A program made the translations under genes and the position numbers. Shown piece by piece: positions 8,250 through 16,482 of a stretch of 64,000 nucleotides of DNA; positions within the stretch are counted from its first letter, which is position 1; the number at the start of each line of letters is the position of its first letter. Below the pieces are notes generated by a model that saw only the letters and a program-made list of their open reading frames with translations, was not told the DNA's origin and did no database searches. Origin of the DNA: Sphingopyxis microcysteis (GTDB taxonomy: Bacteria; Pseudomonadota; Alphaproteobacteria; Sphingomonadales; Sphingomonadaceae); assembly GCF_012274265.1 (NCBI RefSeq), contig NZ_JAANYY010000002.1, forward strand, positions 620,001-684,000. Direction: 5' to 3'.

Positions 8250-9098
8250 TTATTCGGCAGTTTCCTGCTGTTCCGCGGCCTTTTTCAGCTGGCCCTTGGT
8301 CATTCCCGTGACCAGTACATCGCCCGATCCGGCGAAGCTCGCGGCAGGCAGCGTCGCAACGCGGTTGCCGACTTCGACAGTCACCGCTTCGACCACGCCG
8401 CGACCCGTCTGGCGCAGTTCCTGGACATGGCCGATAACCTTGCCGCGCGCGTCGGTCACGGGCGTCCCCGGTTCCACCGCGAACATGCCGTTGCCGCTCG
8501 CCGCGCCGCTGCCTGCTGCGGCAAGCTGGCCGAGGCTGCCCTGGAAGCTGCCCGCGGCCGATCCGGCGCCGCTGGCGCTGCCTGAGACGTTCGACAGCGC
8601 GCCGCCGGTTCGATCGCGGACAGTCCCGACCGCACCCTGCGCGGTGCCGGTTACGGTCGAAGCCGTGCCGCGGGCAGTGCCGACAGCGCCGCGCGCGGTC
8701 TGCCCCCCAAAATCGGTTCCCACGGCCTGCGCATCGACGCTGCCGCTACCCGCGGCGCTGCCCGACCCATTGGCGTTGCCGCCGATGCTGTTGCCCAGCA
8801 GGTCGCCATTGCCGCCCGCCGAACCCCGGCCGTTCGCGTCGGCGCTGCCCTTGCCCTGCACGCGGCCCGAGCGGCGATCGACCTGCGCATCGCCGCGGCC
8901 CGAACCGGCGAGCTCGCCCGCCGAGCCCAGCGTGCCGCCGATCGGGCCCGTCGGATTACCGAGCGTCCCGCCCAGCGTGCCACCCAAACCGCCGGTCAGC
9001 CCGCCGTTGCCGCCAAGCAGCTGCGCCGACGCCGGGACCGAAAGGGTCATGGCCGACGCAGCGATAGCGAGGGCCGAGACGAAGATCTGTTTTGCCAT
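8250..9098 (-). CDS. Secreted glycine-rich protein with a C-terminal PRC-barrel-like segment
   Basis: A 282-residue protein with a signal peptide (MAKQIFVSALAIAASAM, cleavage after PASAQ). Residues about 25-205 are low-complexity Gly/Ala/Ser/Thr sequence with several short repeats (GGTLGG, GSASGAGSAAGS, ARGAVGTARG). The last 75 residues are ordered: GTPVTDARGKVIGHVQEL, a strand with VTVEVGNRVATLP, and GDVLVTGMTK. This looks like a PRC-barrel or an outer-surface beta domain, which is a weak assignment. The ATG at 9098 is preceded by AGGAGAAG; a longer frame to 9143 lacks such a site. Function unknown; a surface or matrix role is a guess. Confidence 0.7.
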   Translation of the reverse strand: MAKQIFVSALAIAASAMTLSVPASAQLLGGNGGLTGGLGGTLGGTLGNPTGPIGGTLGSAGELAGSGRGDAQVDRRSGRVQGKGSADANGRGSAGGNGDLLGNSIGGNANGSGSAAGSGSVDAQAVGTDFGGQTARGAVGTARGTASTVTGTAQGAVGTVRDRTGGALSNVSGSASGAGSAAGSFQGSLGQLAAAGSGAASGNGMFAVEPGTPVTDARGKVIGHVQELRQTGRGVVEAVTVEVGNRVATLPAASFAGSGDVLVTGMTKGQLKKAAEQQETAE

Positions 9099-9191
9099 TG
9101 CTCTTCTCCTGAATTTGCGGCCCGAAGGGGATGGGCCTGACAAGAGAACGATGGCGCTTGCGAATTTCTTCCGAAAAATTTCGGGTCGGGG

Positions 9192-10463
9192 TCAGCGGCC
9201 GCCGCAGCTGCCGCAGATCAGGCCGTGGCCATAGATTTTGTCGCGGCCCTTCTTGCCCAGATCGCGCGCTTCCAGCACCAGCGCGGTCACCGCGGCGGCG
9301 ATCCGGTCCGTCGCGGGCGCGGCATAATGCTGCGCCAGTCGCCCGGCGACCAGCGGTGCGGCGAAGGATGTTCCGCGCAGCCGATCGCTGGTGGCGGCGC
9401 CGGTGGCGGCGTGGACATCGGCGCCGGGGGCGGCGAAATCGACGTGCAGCGCGCGGCCCGCCTCGGGCAGCGCGCGATCGCGGGCATCGACGCCGGTCAC
9501 GGCAAATACGCCCTTGTACGAGGCCGGATAGGCGGGCGGCGCGGCGGGGCCGTCGTTGCCCACCGCCGCGACGATCAGCATTCCGCGCTGCTGCGCGCGC
9601 GATACCGCGATCGCGAGCAGCTTGTTGTCGGGACCGACAAGGCTGATCGTCGTGACGGCGACACCGCGCTCGGCAAGCCAGCCCAGCGCGCGGGCGATGG
9701 CGCTGGCATTGCCGCCTGCCGCGTCGCCGCCATAGACATCGGCCGCCGCGAGGCGGCGCCCCGGCGCAGCGCCGCGCACGGTGCCGGTCCCGATGAGCAG
9801 CGAGGCGACCGCGGTGCCGTGGCGGCTTGGTACGGGCGCGCCGCGCGCGAACCCGCGCTGCTCGACGCGCCCAGCGACCGACGGGTGCGCGGCGACGCCG
9901 CCGTCGATCAGCCCGAGCGGGGCGCCCGATGACGAAGCGCTGGCGGTCGCCAGCGCGACGCCGGGCAGCGCGCCGCCCGGGCCGCTCGTGAAATAGAGAT
10001 GGTCGACGTCGATCGCTGCAGCGGGCAGGCGTTTGGCAAGCCGCTTTTGCGCGCGCGCCAGGCTTTGTCCCTCGGGAACCGCAAAGCGCGCGATGTCGAG
10101 ATCGAGCCCGGCAATCTGCTCGCGGTCGATGAGAGCAAAGCCGCCTTCGCGGGCGCGGGCGACCATGGCGTCGTCGATGCCCGTGGCGATCAGCACCCCG
10201 CGCACTGCGGGTTGGCCATTGCGATCGGGCTCGATCCGGTCGCGGCGATCACGCAGCAGGTCGGCAATCCGTTCGATGCGCGCCTGCGCCAGCGTCTCGC
10301 CAACAGCGATCAGCGGCTCGCTGGCGATGTCGGGCAGCGATGGCAGCGTGCGCGCCGCATCGGGCAGCTGCAGGGACGGCACCGCGATCTGCGCATCGAC
10401 GCGCTGTCCGCTTGCGCCCAGCAACAGGCTCAGCGTGGCTATCAGGGCTATCGATCGTCGCAC
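9192..10463 (-). CDS. Secreted S8 family (subtilisin-like) serine peptidase
   Basis: A 423-residue protein starting at GTG 10463, which has AAGGA 8 nt upstream and opens a clean signal peptide (RRSIALIATLSLLLGASG, cleavage near VDAQ). An N-terminal pro-like region of about 170 residues is followed by the subtilase triad: Asp in LIDGGV, His in SRHGTAVAS and Ser in GTSFAAPLVAG. The oxyanion Asn is in AVGNDG. It ends in a Cys pair (ICGSCGGR). All catalytic residues are present, so it should be an active exported protease. It is divergent from an ECF sigma/anti-sigma pair over 124 nt, which suggests co-regulation. An ATG 48 bases upstream gives a worse signal peptide. Confidence 0.87.
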   Translation of the reverse strand: MRRSIALIATLSLLLGASGQRVDAQIAVPSLQLPDAARTLPSLPDIASEPLIAVGETLAQARIERIADLLRDRRDRIEPDRNGQPAVRGVLIATGIDDAMVARAREGGFALIDREQIAGLDLDIARFAVPEGQSLARAQKRLAKRLPAAAIDVDHLYFTSGPGGALPGVALATASASSSGAPLGLIDGGVAAHPSVAGRVEQRGFARGAPVPSRHGTAVASLLIGTGTVRGAAPGRRLAAADVYGGDAAGGNASAIARALGWLAERGVAVTTISLVGPDNKLLAIAVSRAQQRGMLIVAAVGNDGPAAPPAYPASYKGVFAVTGVDARDRALPEAGRALHVDFAAPGADVHAATGAATSDRLRGTSFAAPLVAGRLAQHYAAPATDRIAAAVTALVLEARDLGKKGRDKIYGHGLICGSCGGR

Positions 10464-10532
10464 GGTTTTTCCTTGTTTCCGCCCGGCGTGCCGCCGGCCC
10501 ACGGGTTGCATCCAAAAAATTTAGCATGTCGC

Positions 10533-10564
10533 GGAAGAAACGATAGGGTGGCGTCGTTTCTTCC
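10533..10564. promoter_or_regulatory. Symmetric divergent ECF-type promoter (11-bp inverted repeat)
   Basis: GGAAGAAACGA (10533-10543) and TCGTTTCTTCC (10554-10564) are perfect mirror arms around a 10-nt spacer. Because of the symmetry each strand reads GGAAG-N17-CGTT, close to the GGAAC-N16/17-CGTT pattern of group-IV sigma promoters. On the plus strand this would start transcription about 20 nt before the sigma gene; on the minus strand, about 70 nt before the S8 peptidase. An operator for a dimeric regulator is the alternative reading. Confidence 0.55.
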
Positions 10565-10587
10565 CCAGCGATCACGAAAAGGCGATT

Positions 10588-11076
10588 ATGCGCTTCGAAG
10601 AGGAACTGGTGGCATTGTTACCCCGCTTGCGCCGTTTTGCGCGCGGTCTCGCGCGTCATCCGGCCGATGCCGATGATTTGTGTCAGGCCGCCATCGAACG
10701 CGCGCTGAAATCGCGCGATCAGTGGTACGAGGGAACGAGACTGGATAGCTGGATGTACCGCATCACCCGAAATCTGTGGATCGACGAACGCCGGGCCGTC
10801 GGTCGCCGGGGCGTTCATGATGCGATCGACGATGCCGCAACGCAGGTGGCTGGCGATGGCGCGGCCGAGGTCGAGGCCGGGGCGCTGCGCGGCGATGTCG
10901 ACGGCGCAATGGCGCGGCTGCCCGACGAGCAGCGCGAGGTCGTGATGCTCGTTCTGGTCGAAGGCTATGCCTATCGCGAGGCGGCCGACATTTTGGACGT
11001 GCCGATCGGCACCGTCACTTCGCGGCTGGCGCGTGGGCGCGAGACGCTGATGCATTATCTGGGAGAGGCGGCATGA
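10588..11076 (+). CDS. ECF (extracytoplasmic function) RNA polymerase sigma factor
   Basis: A 162-residue group-IV sigma factor. Region 2 covers about residues 8-75, with ADDLCQAAIERAL and LDSWMYRITRNLWIDERR marking 2.2-2.4. Region 4 covers about 105-158, with LPDEQREVVMLVLVEGYAYREAADILDVPIGTVTSRLARGR as the helix-turn-helix for the -35 box (quoted across positions 109-149, key residues Q113, G131, T140 and R147 approximate). AAAAGG sits just before the ATG. It overlaps the next gene by 4 nt (ATGA), the usual coupling to a cognate anti-sigma. The palindrome upstream may be its own target. Confidence 0.9.
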   Translation: MRFEEELVALLPRLRRFARGLARHPADADDLCQAAIERALKSRDQWYEGTRLDSWMYRITRNLWIDERRAVGRRGVHDAIDDAATQVAGDGAAEVEAGALRGDVDGAMARLPDEQREVVMLVLVEGYAYREAADILDVPIGTVTSRLARGRETLMHYLGEAA

Positions 11077-11783
11077 GCGTGGATCGGGACATTGTCGCGG
11101 CCTTTGTTGACGGCGAACTCGACGATCTGACCGCGCGGCGCATCGAACGCGAAGCGGCGGGGGATCCCGCGCTGGCGGCGGAAATCGCGCGCCACCGCGC
11201 ACTGAAGGCGCAGCTGACCGCGCATTATGCGCCGATCGCCGATGAAGCCATACCCGAACGGCTGCGCGCCTTGCTCGTCGGGGCGGACAACGCGGACGGG
11301 GTCGATACCAGTTTGGCGGATCGCCGCGCGGCGAAGCGGGCGCGCTTTGAACCCCTGCATTGGGGGGCGCTCGCCGCGTCGCTGGTGCTCGGGCTGACAA
11401 TCGGATTGCGGCCCTGGCTGCCTGCCGCCGATGTCGCGAGCGACAAGGGCGTGCTCGTGGCATCGGGTTCGCTGGCCGACGCGCTCGATACCCGGCTGGC
11501 GTCGAACCAGCCCGCCGACGCTGCGGTGCGGATCGGGCTCAGCTTTCGCGACGGTGCGGGGCGTTACTGCCGCAGTTTCGAAAGCGCCACGGTCGACGGG
11601 ATCGGTTGCCGCGAGGGCGACCGCTGGCAACTGGAGCGGACACAGCGCGGACGGGCGCCCACCGACTATCGTCAGGCGGGCTCGGGCGAACTCGCCGCGA
11701 TGGTGGCGACGATGATGGCAGGCGATCCGCTCGACGCGGACGCCGAGCGTGTCGCGCGCGATTCCGGGTGGCGAGCGCGATAA
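11073..11783 (+). CDS. Membrane-anchored anti-sigma factor
   Basis: A 236-residue protein. Its N-terminus (DRDIVAAFVDGELDD) resembles the anti-sigma domain that clamps ECF sigma factors, but it lacks the HxxxCxxC zinc motif. One membrane segment lies at about residues 92-112 (ALAASLVLGLTIGL). A periplasmic domain of about 120 residues follows, containing GAGRYCRSFE and CREGDRW, so two Cys are available there. It overlaps the sigma gene by 4 nt, which strongly supports partnership. The signal sensed is unknown. The neighbouring secreted protease could be a regulon member or part of the release mechanism; neither is shown by sequence. Confidence 0.82.
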   Translation: MSVDRDIVAAFVDGELDDLTARRIEREAAGDPALAAEIARHRALKAQLTAHYAPIADEAIPERLRALLVGADNADGVDTSLADRRAAKRARFEPLHWGALAASLVLGLTIGLRPWLPAADVASDKGVLVASGSLADALDTRLASNQPADAAVRIGLSFRDGAGRYCRSFESATVDGIGCREGDRWQLERTQRGRAPTDYRQAGSGELAAMVATMMAGDPLDADAERVARDSGWRAR

Positions 11784-12054
11784 CATCGTTGCCGCGCCAA
11801 TGCTGCCATTTTGGCGCTTAATGCCGCCGCTATGGCACCGTTAAAGCATGAAAATAACGAAATTTATTCATGGTTAGCAATCAAACATGGCTAAGGATTT
11901 TGTGGCGTTAACCTAATTCATGTCAACACCGTCTGCATGGGCATTGAAAAATAATGAAAAATACGATATTCGAGCTGGAACATATTTGCGAATTTTGCAG
12001 CTTTTATCGCCGTTTGCCGACCCGATCTGACTTTGTGCCGACAAGGTGGACGCC

Positions 12055-12666
12055 ATGAACCAACCTCGCCCCAACGCCGAGCAGGAATTTGCCGCCGCCA
12101 GCGATCGCCGAGGGGCGGATCGTTACCGCACCGTGTGGCGCATCGCGAAAATCATTCGCAACGGCGACGCGGGACTATGGCGCGTCCGCAACATATCCGA
12201 CCGGGGCATGATGCTTGCCGCCGATGTGCCGATCAGCGTCGGCGAACAGCTTGAAATCGCCTTGTCCGATACGGTGCAGCTGCGCGGCAAGGTGGTGTGG
12301 TCAGAGGGCGGGCGCTGCGGCGTTGCGTTCGACCAGGAGGTCGACGTCGCCGATGTGCTCAAACAATTGGCCGCCGAACAGCGCGCCACCGGCTACCGCC
12401 AGCCGCGCCTGCCGGTGCATAGCCGCGCGCAGGCGGTCACCGATGAAGGGACGGGCAATATCGAACTCGTCGATCTGTCGCAGCATGGCGCGGGGTTTTT
12501 GCACGACGGGCATTTCGAGGTGGGCAAGGAGCTTGACCTGATCCTGCCTGGCGGGGTCAAGCGCCGCGCGATCGTGCGCTGGTCGCGCGCCGGGCGCGGC
12601 GGGTTGTGGCTGACCCAACCGCTCGATCGTGCCGACCTCGAAAGCATCCGCCGATTTGAAAGCTGA
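12055..12666 (+). CDS. Protein with two PilZ domains (cyclic di-GMP receptor-like)
   Basis: A 203-residue soluble protein made of two tandem PilZ folds. The first (about residues 18-105) has the full c-di-GMP signature: R25-TVW-R29 (RxxxR) and N46-IS-DR-G51 (N/DxSxxG). The second (about 112-200) keeps D140-L-S142-QH-G145 but has R118-LPV-H122 in place of RxxxR, so it probably cannot bind the nucleotide alone. I start at ATG 12055 because AAGGTGG lies 5 nt upstream; an in-frame GTG at 12046 overlaps that site. The 271 bases upstream are AT-rich for this genome and may hold its promoter. Likely a post-translational regulator of motility or surface traits. Confidence 0.85.
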   Translation: MNQPRPNAEQEFAAASDRRGADRYRTVWRIAKIIRNGDAGLWRVRNISDRGMMLAADVPISVGEQLEIALSDTVQLRGKVVWSEGGRCGVAFDQEVDVADVLKQLAAEQRATGYRQPRLPVHSRAQAVTDEGTGNIELVDLSQHGAGFLHDGHFEVGKELDLILPGGVKRRAIVRWSRAGRGGLWLTQPLDRADLESIRRFES

Positions 12667-12681
12667 CGGCGCTTTGCGGTG

Positions 12682-13533
<852 letters not shown>

Positions 13534-13540
13534 GGGTGCG

Positions 13541-14524
13541 CTATGCCGGAAGCTGCTGGCTCGAGCAATGGAAGCTGCCGCCGCCGGCGATGATGCCGCG
13601 CGCGGGGACGCCCACCGCGCGGCGGTCGGGAAACAGCGCCGCGAGGGCATCGACCGCCGCCTGATCGTTTCGGGCGCCATAGGTCGGCACGACGATGGTG
13701 CTGTTGCCGATATAAAAGTTCATATAGCTCGCCGCCGCGATCTCGCCGTCGATTTCCACGCGGCCGGGCGAGGGGAGGTCGACGATCTCGATCCCGCCGA
13801 ACGCCGCCGTCCGCGCGCGCGCGTCGGCGTAGATAGCCGCGTTGGGATCGTCGTCGCCGTCCGCGACGGGCAGCGCCAGCCGCCCTTCGCCGACGAACCG
13901 CGCCAGATTGTCGACATGGCCGTCGGTGTGATCGCCGACCAGACCGTTGCCGAGCCACAGCAATCGGTCGATGCCGAGTGACTGGTGCAGCCGCACCGCA
14001 ATATCCTCGCGCGTCAGCGTCGGGTTGCGGTTGGGGTTGAGCAGGCACTCCTCGGTGGTGACGCACAGGCCGGTGCCGTCGACGTCGATGCCGCCGCCTT
14101 CGAGTACCCAATCAAGGTGCTGCGTCGCCAGGTCCGCGTGCGCGGCGAGGATCGCCCCGATCTCCCGGTCGCCGGGCATCACGAACTTGTTGCCCCACCA
14201 GTTGAAGTCGAAATTGCGCGCCTCGCGCCGAGTGTCGGTGCCGACGATGATCGGCCCTGTGTCGCGCAGCCAGATATCGCCGAAGGGAGCGACGAAAAGC
14301 TGCACGCCCGCGTCGACGAGCGTCTCGGCAATGTCGGCATTGTCATGATCGCGAACGAGAAGATGGACCGTCTCGCCGCGCCCGCCGTCGTGGACGGCGT
14401 TGGCAAAGGCGGCGACATCGCGCCGCGCGGCGTCGATCTGGCCCGACCATTCGTCGGCCATATGCGGAAAGCCGATCCAGACGGCTTCGTGCGGCGCCCA
14501 TTCGGCGGGCATGCGTAGGGTCAT
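13541..14524 (-). CDS. aguA: Agmatine deiminase
   Basis: A 327-residue member of the peptidyl-arginine-deiminase-like family converting agmatine to N-carbamoylputrescine and ammonia. Visible motifs are the N-terminal MPAEWAPHEAVWIGFPH, the substrate-binding IWLRDTGP, the E-G-G-G-I-D motif, GDHTDGHVDNLARF, and the C-terminal nucleophile Cys320 in GGGSFHCSSQQ. The ATG at 14524 has AGGA about 10 nt upstream; a TTG three codons earlier is too close to it. First gene of the aguA-aguB pair, preceded by a palindromic repeat. Confidence 0.93.
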   Translation of the reverse strand: MTLRMPAEWAPHEAVWIGFPHMADEWSGQIDAARRDVAAFANAVHDGGRGETVHLLVRDHDNADIAETLVDAGVQLFVAPFGDIWLRDTGPIIVGTDTRREARNFDFNWWGNKFVMPGDREIGAILAAHADLATQHLDWVLEGGGIDVDGTGLCVTTEECLLNPNRNPTLTREDIAVRLHQSLGIDRLLWLGNGLVGDHTDGHVDNLARFVGEGRLALPVADGDDDPNAAIYADARARTAAFGGIEIVDLPSPGRVEIDGEIAAASYMNFYIGNSTIVVPTYGARNDQAAVDALAALFPDRRAVGVPARGIIAGGGSFHCSSQQLPA

Positions 14525-14541
14525 CTTGTTCAAATCCTAGT

Positions 14542-14626
14542 TCGTCATTGCGAGCGAAGCGAAGCAATCCAGAGCGGTTTTACGCCACTCTGGATTGCCG
14601 CGTCGCTTCGCTCCTCGCAATGACGA
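14542..14626. repeat. Palindromic intergenic repeat, family A
   Basis: TCGTCATTGCGAGCGAAGCG with AAGCAATCCAGAG is mirrored after a short centre by CTCTGGATTGC and CTCGCAATGACGA. The right arm carries small differences. It lies between aguA and the M28 peptidase gene. Confidence 0.9.
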
Positions 14627-14638
14627 GGGTGCGGGATA

Positions 14639-16321
14639 TTACTTGCCCGCGCGCGACTTGTCGCGGGCGGCGCGGAATTCGTCACCCTCGACCCAGTTCG
14701 GCCACGCCTCGGTCATCGCCAGCATGCGGCCCGCGGCATAGTAGAGGCGCAGGTCGGCCATCATGCCGCCCCAATTGGTGATCGCCTCATATTCGTCGCC
14801 CGGCGCGTGATAGCGGTTCTTTTCATAATCCTCGGACGCCTTCTGGCCCGCTTCGACGCCGCCCTCGACCAGATCGTCGCCGCTGCCGAAGTTGAACATC
14901 GGCACGCCGAGCTTGGCAAAGCTGAAGTGATCCGAGCGATAGTAGAAACCCTTTTCGGGGGTCGGTTCGGCCTTGACCGTGCGGCCCTCCATCTTGGCGA
15001 GCTTTTCGACATAGGCGTCGAGTTCGGACTTGCCGCCGCCAACGACCACGATGTCCTTCGCCGGGCCGACCGAGTTGAGCGCGTCCATATTGACCCCGCC
15101 GACCGTCTGCGACAGCGGAAACACCGGGTTCTCGGCATAATATTTCGACCCGAGGAGCCCCGATTCCTCAGCGGTCACCGCCAGGAACACGATGCTGCGG
15201 TCGGGCGCCCCGGCCTTGTTGAACGCCTGCGCCAGCGTAACCAGGCCCGCGATGCCGGTGGCATTATCGACCGCGCCATTGCAGATGTCGTCGCCCGCGA
15301 CCGGCGTGCAGCGACCGAGATGGTCCCAGTGGCCGGTGTAGAGCACATATTCTTGCGGACGCTTGGCGCCCGGCAAGATGCCGATGACGTTGCGCGACAT
15401 TTTCTTGGCGATGTCATTGTCAAAGCTGAAGTTGGCCTTCACGCCGGTCAGCGCGACGGGCTTGAAGCCCTTCTTCTTCGCCGCGTCGCGCAGCGCGTCG
15501 AAATCCTGCCCGGCGCTGGCGAACAATTCCTTCGCCTTGGGCAGCTGGATCCACCCGTTGGCGACGGTCTGGCTGGCGCCGCCGTCCTTGCTTTCGGCCA
15601 GATATTGCGTGCCGGTGTTGCTCGATTCGACGACATTCCAGCCATAGGCGGCGGGTTCGGTGTCGTGGACGATCAGCACCGCGGCGGCGCCCTGCCGCGC
15701 CGCTTCCTCATATTTGTACGACCAGCGGCCATAATAGGTCATCGCGCGGCCGTTGAACTCGCCCTTGGTTTCGGCGGTCTGCCAGTCGGGATCGTTGACG
15801 AGGACGACGACGGTCTTCTCCTTTACGTCGAGCCCGGCATAGTCGTTCCAGCCCTTTTCAGGGGCGACGATGCCATAGCCGACAAACACGACGTCGCTGT
15901 CCTTGACCGCGGTCGTCGGCTGGACGCGATAGCTGAACGCGACATAATCCTTCGCATATTGTGCGGTGACCGGCGTCTTGCCGCCGGTGAAGGTCAGCGG
16001 GGTCGCATTTTTCGCGGTGATTTCGACCAGCGGCACATCCTGCGTCCAGCTGCCGTTGTTGCCGGGCTTCAGTCCCGCTTCCTGATATTTCTTGATCAGG
16101 TAGGCGACGGTCTTTTCCTCGCCCGGCGTGCCGGGGGCGCGGCCTTCATAGGCGTCGAGCGACAATTCCTTCGTCACTTCCTGCAACGTCGCCAGCGACA
16201 GCTCGGGGATTTCGACATCGGGAATGGCGGTGGCAGTGGTCGCCGCCTTGTCGGACGCGTTGCACGCGGCGACGGTCAGCAGAACCGCGAAAGCCGCGGC
16301 AGATCGGGGGAAACGAAGCAT
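14639..16321 (-). CDS. M28 family metallopeptidase, lipoprotein
   Basis: A 560-residue exported zinc aminopeptidase-like protein. The N-terminus has a lipobox (LLTVAAC, Cys at about residue 20). A PA (protease-associated) insert covers roughly residues 130-260. The M28 core follows, with metal-ligand motifs TGHWDHLG (His), GAVDNATG (bridging Asp), TAEESGLLG (Glu pair), NMDAL (Asp) and YHAPGDEY (His). All five ligands are present, so activity is expected. The C-terminus is Lys/Arg-rich. It probably trims peptides at the outer-membrane or periplasmic face. It is divergent from the S9 peptidase gene 161 bases away, so the two peptidases may share control. Confidence 0.92.
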   Translation of the reverse strand: MLRFPRSAAAFAVLLTVAACNASDKAATTATAIPDVEIPELSLATLQEVTKELSLDAYEGRAPGTPGEEKTVAYLIKKYQEAGLKPGNNGSWTQDVPLVEITAKNATPLTFTGGKTPVTAQYAKDYVAFSYRVQPTTAVKDSDVVFVGYGIVAPEKGWNDYAGLDVKEKTVVVLVNDPDWQTAETKGEFNGRAMTYYGRWSYKYEEAARQGAAAVLIVHDTEPAAYGWNVVESSNTGTQYLAESKDGGASQTVANGWIQLPKAKELFASAGQDFDALRDAAKKKGFKPVALTGVKANFSFDNDIAKKMSRNVIGILPGAKRPQEYVLYTGHWDHLGRCTPVAGDDICNGAVDNATGIAGLVTLAQAFNKAGAPDRSIVFLAVTAEESGLLGSKYYAENPVFPLSQTVGGVNMDALNSVGPAKDIVVVGGGKSELDAYVEKLAKMEGRTVKAEPTPEKGFYYRSDHFSFAKLGVPMFNFGSGDDLVEGGVEAGQKASEDYEKNRYHAPGDEYEAITNWGGMMADLRLYYAAGRMLAMTEAWPNWVEGDEFRAARDKSRAGK

Positions 16322-16482
16322 GGGAATGTCCTTGGAAGGTTTCGTTTGCGGTTGGACGGGCTTGTGCCAGCCCGTCGGCGCGGGTGCAAGCGGTGGGGCT
16401 TGCGCATAAGGTCAAATCGCGGAAAGAACGTGGAAATGATCGCGCGGGGCGTGACAATATGAGTGGAGGGGAGCAGGTTTTA

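Noticed and set aside
11784..12054. Possible leader peptides or CtrA sites (TTAA-containing) before the PilZ gene
   Set aside because: Open frames of 9 and 14 codons lack ribosome sites. TTAAC-like words are present, but none has the TTAA-N7-TTAA spacing.
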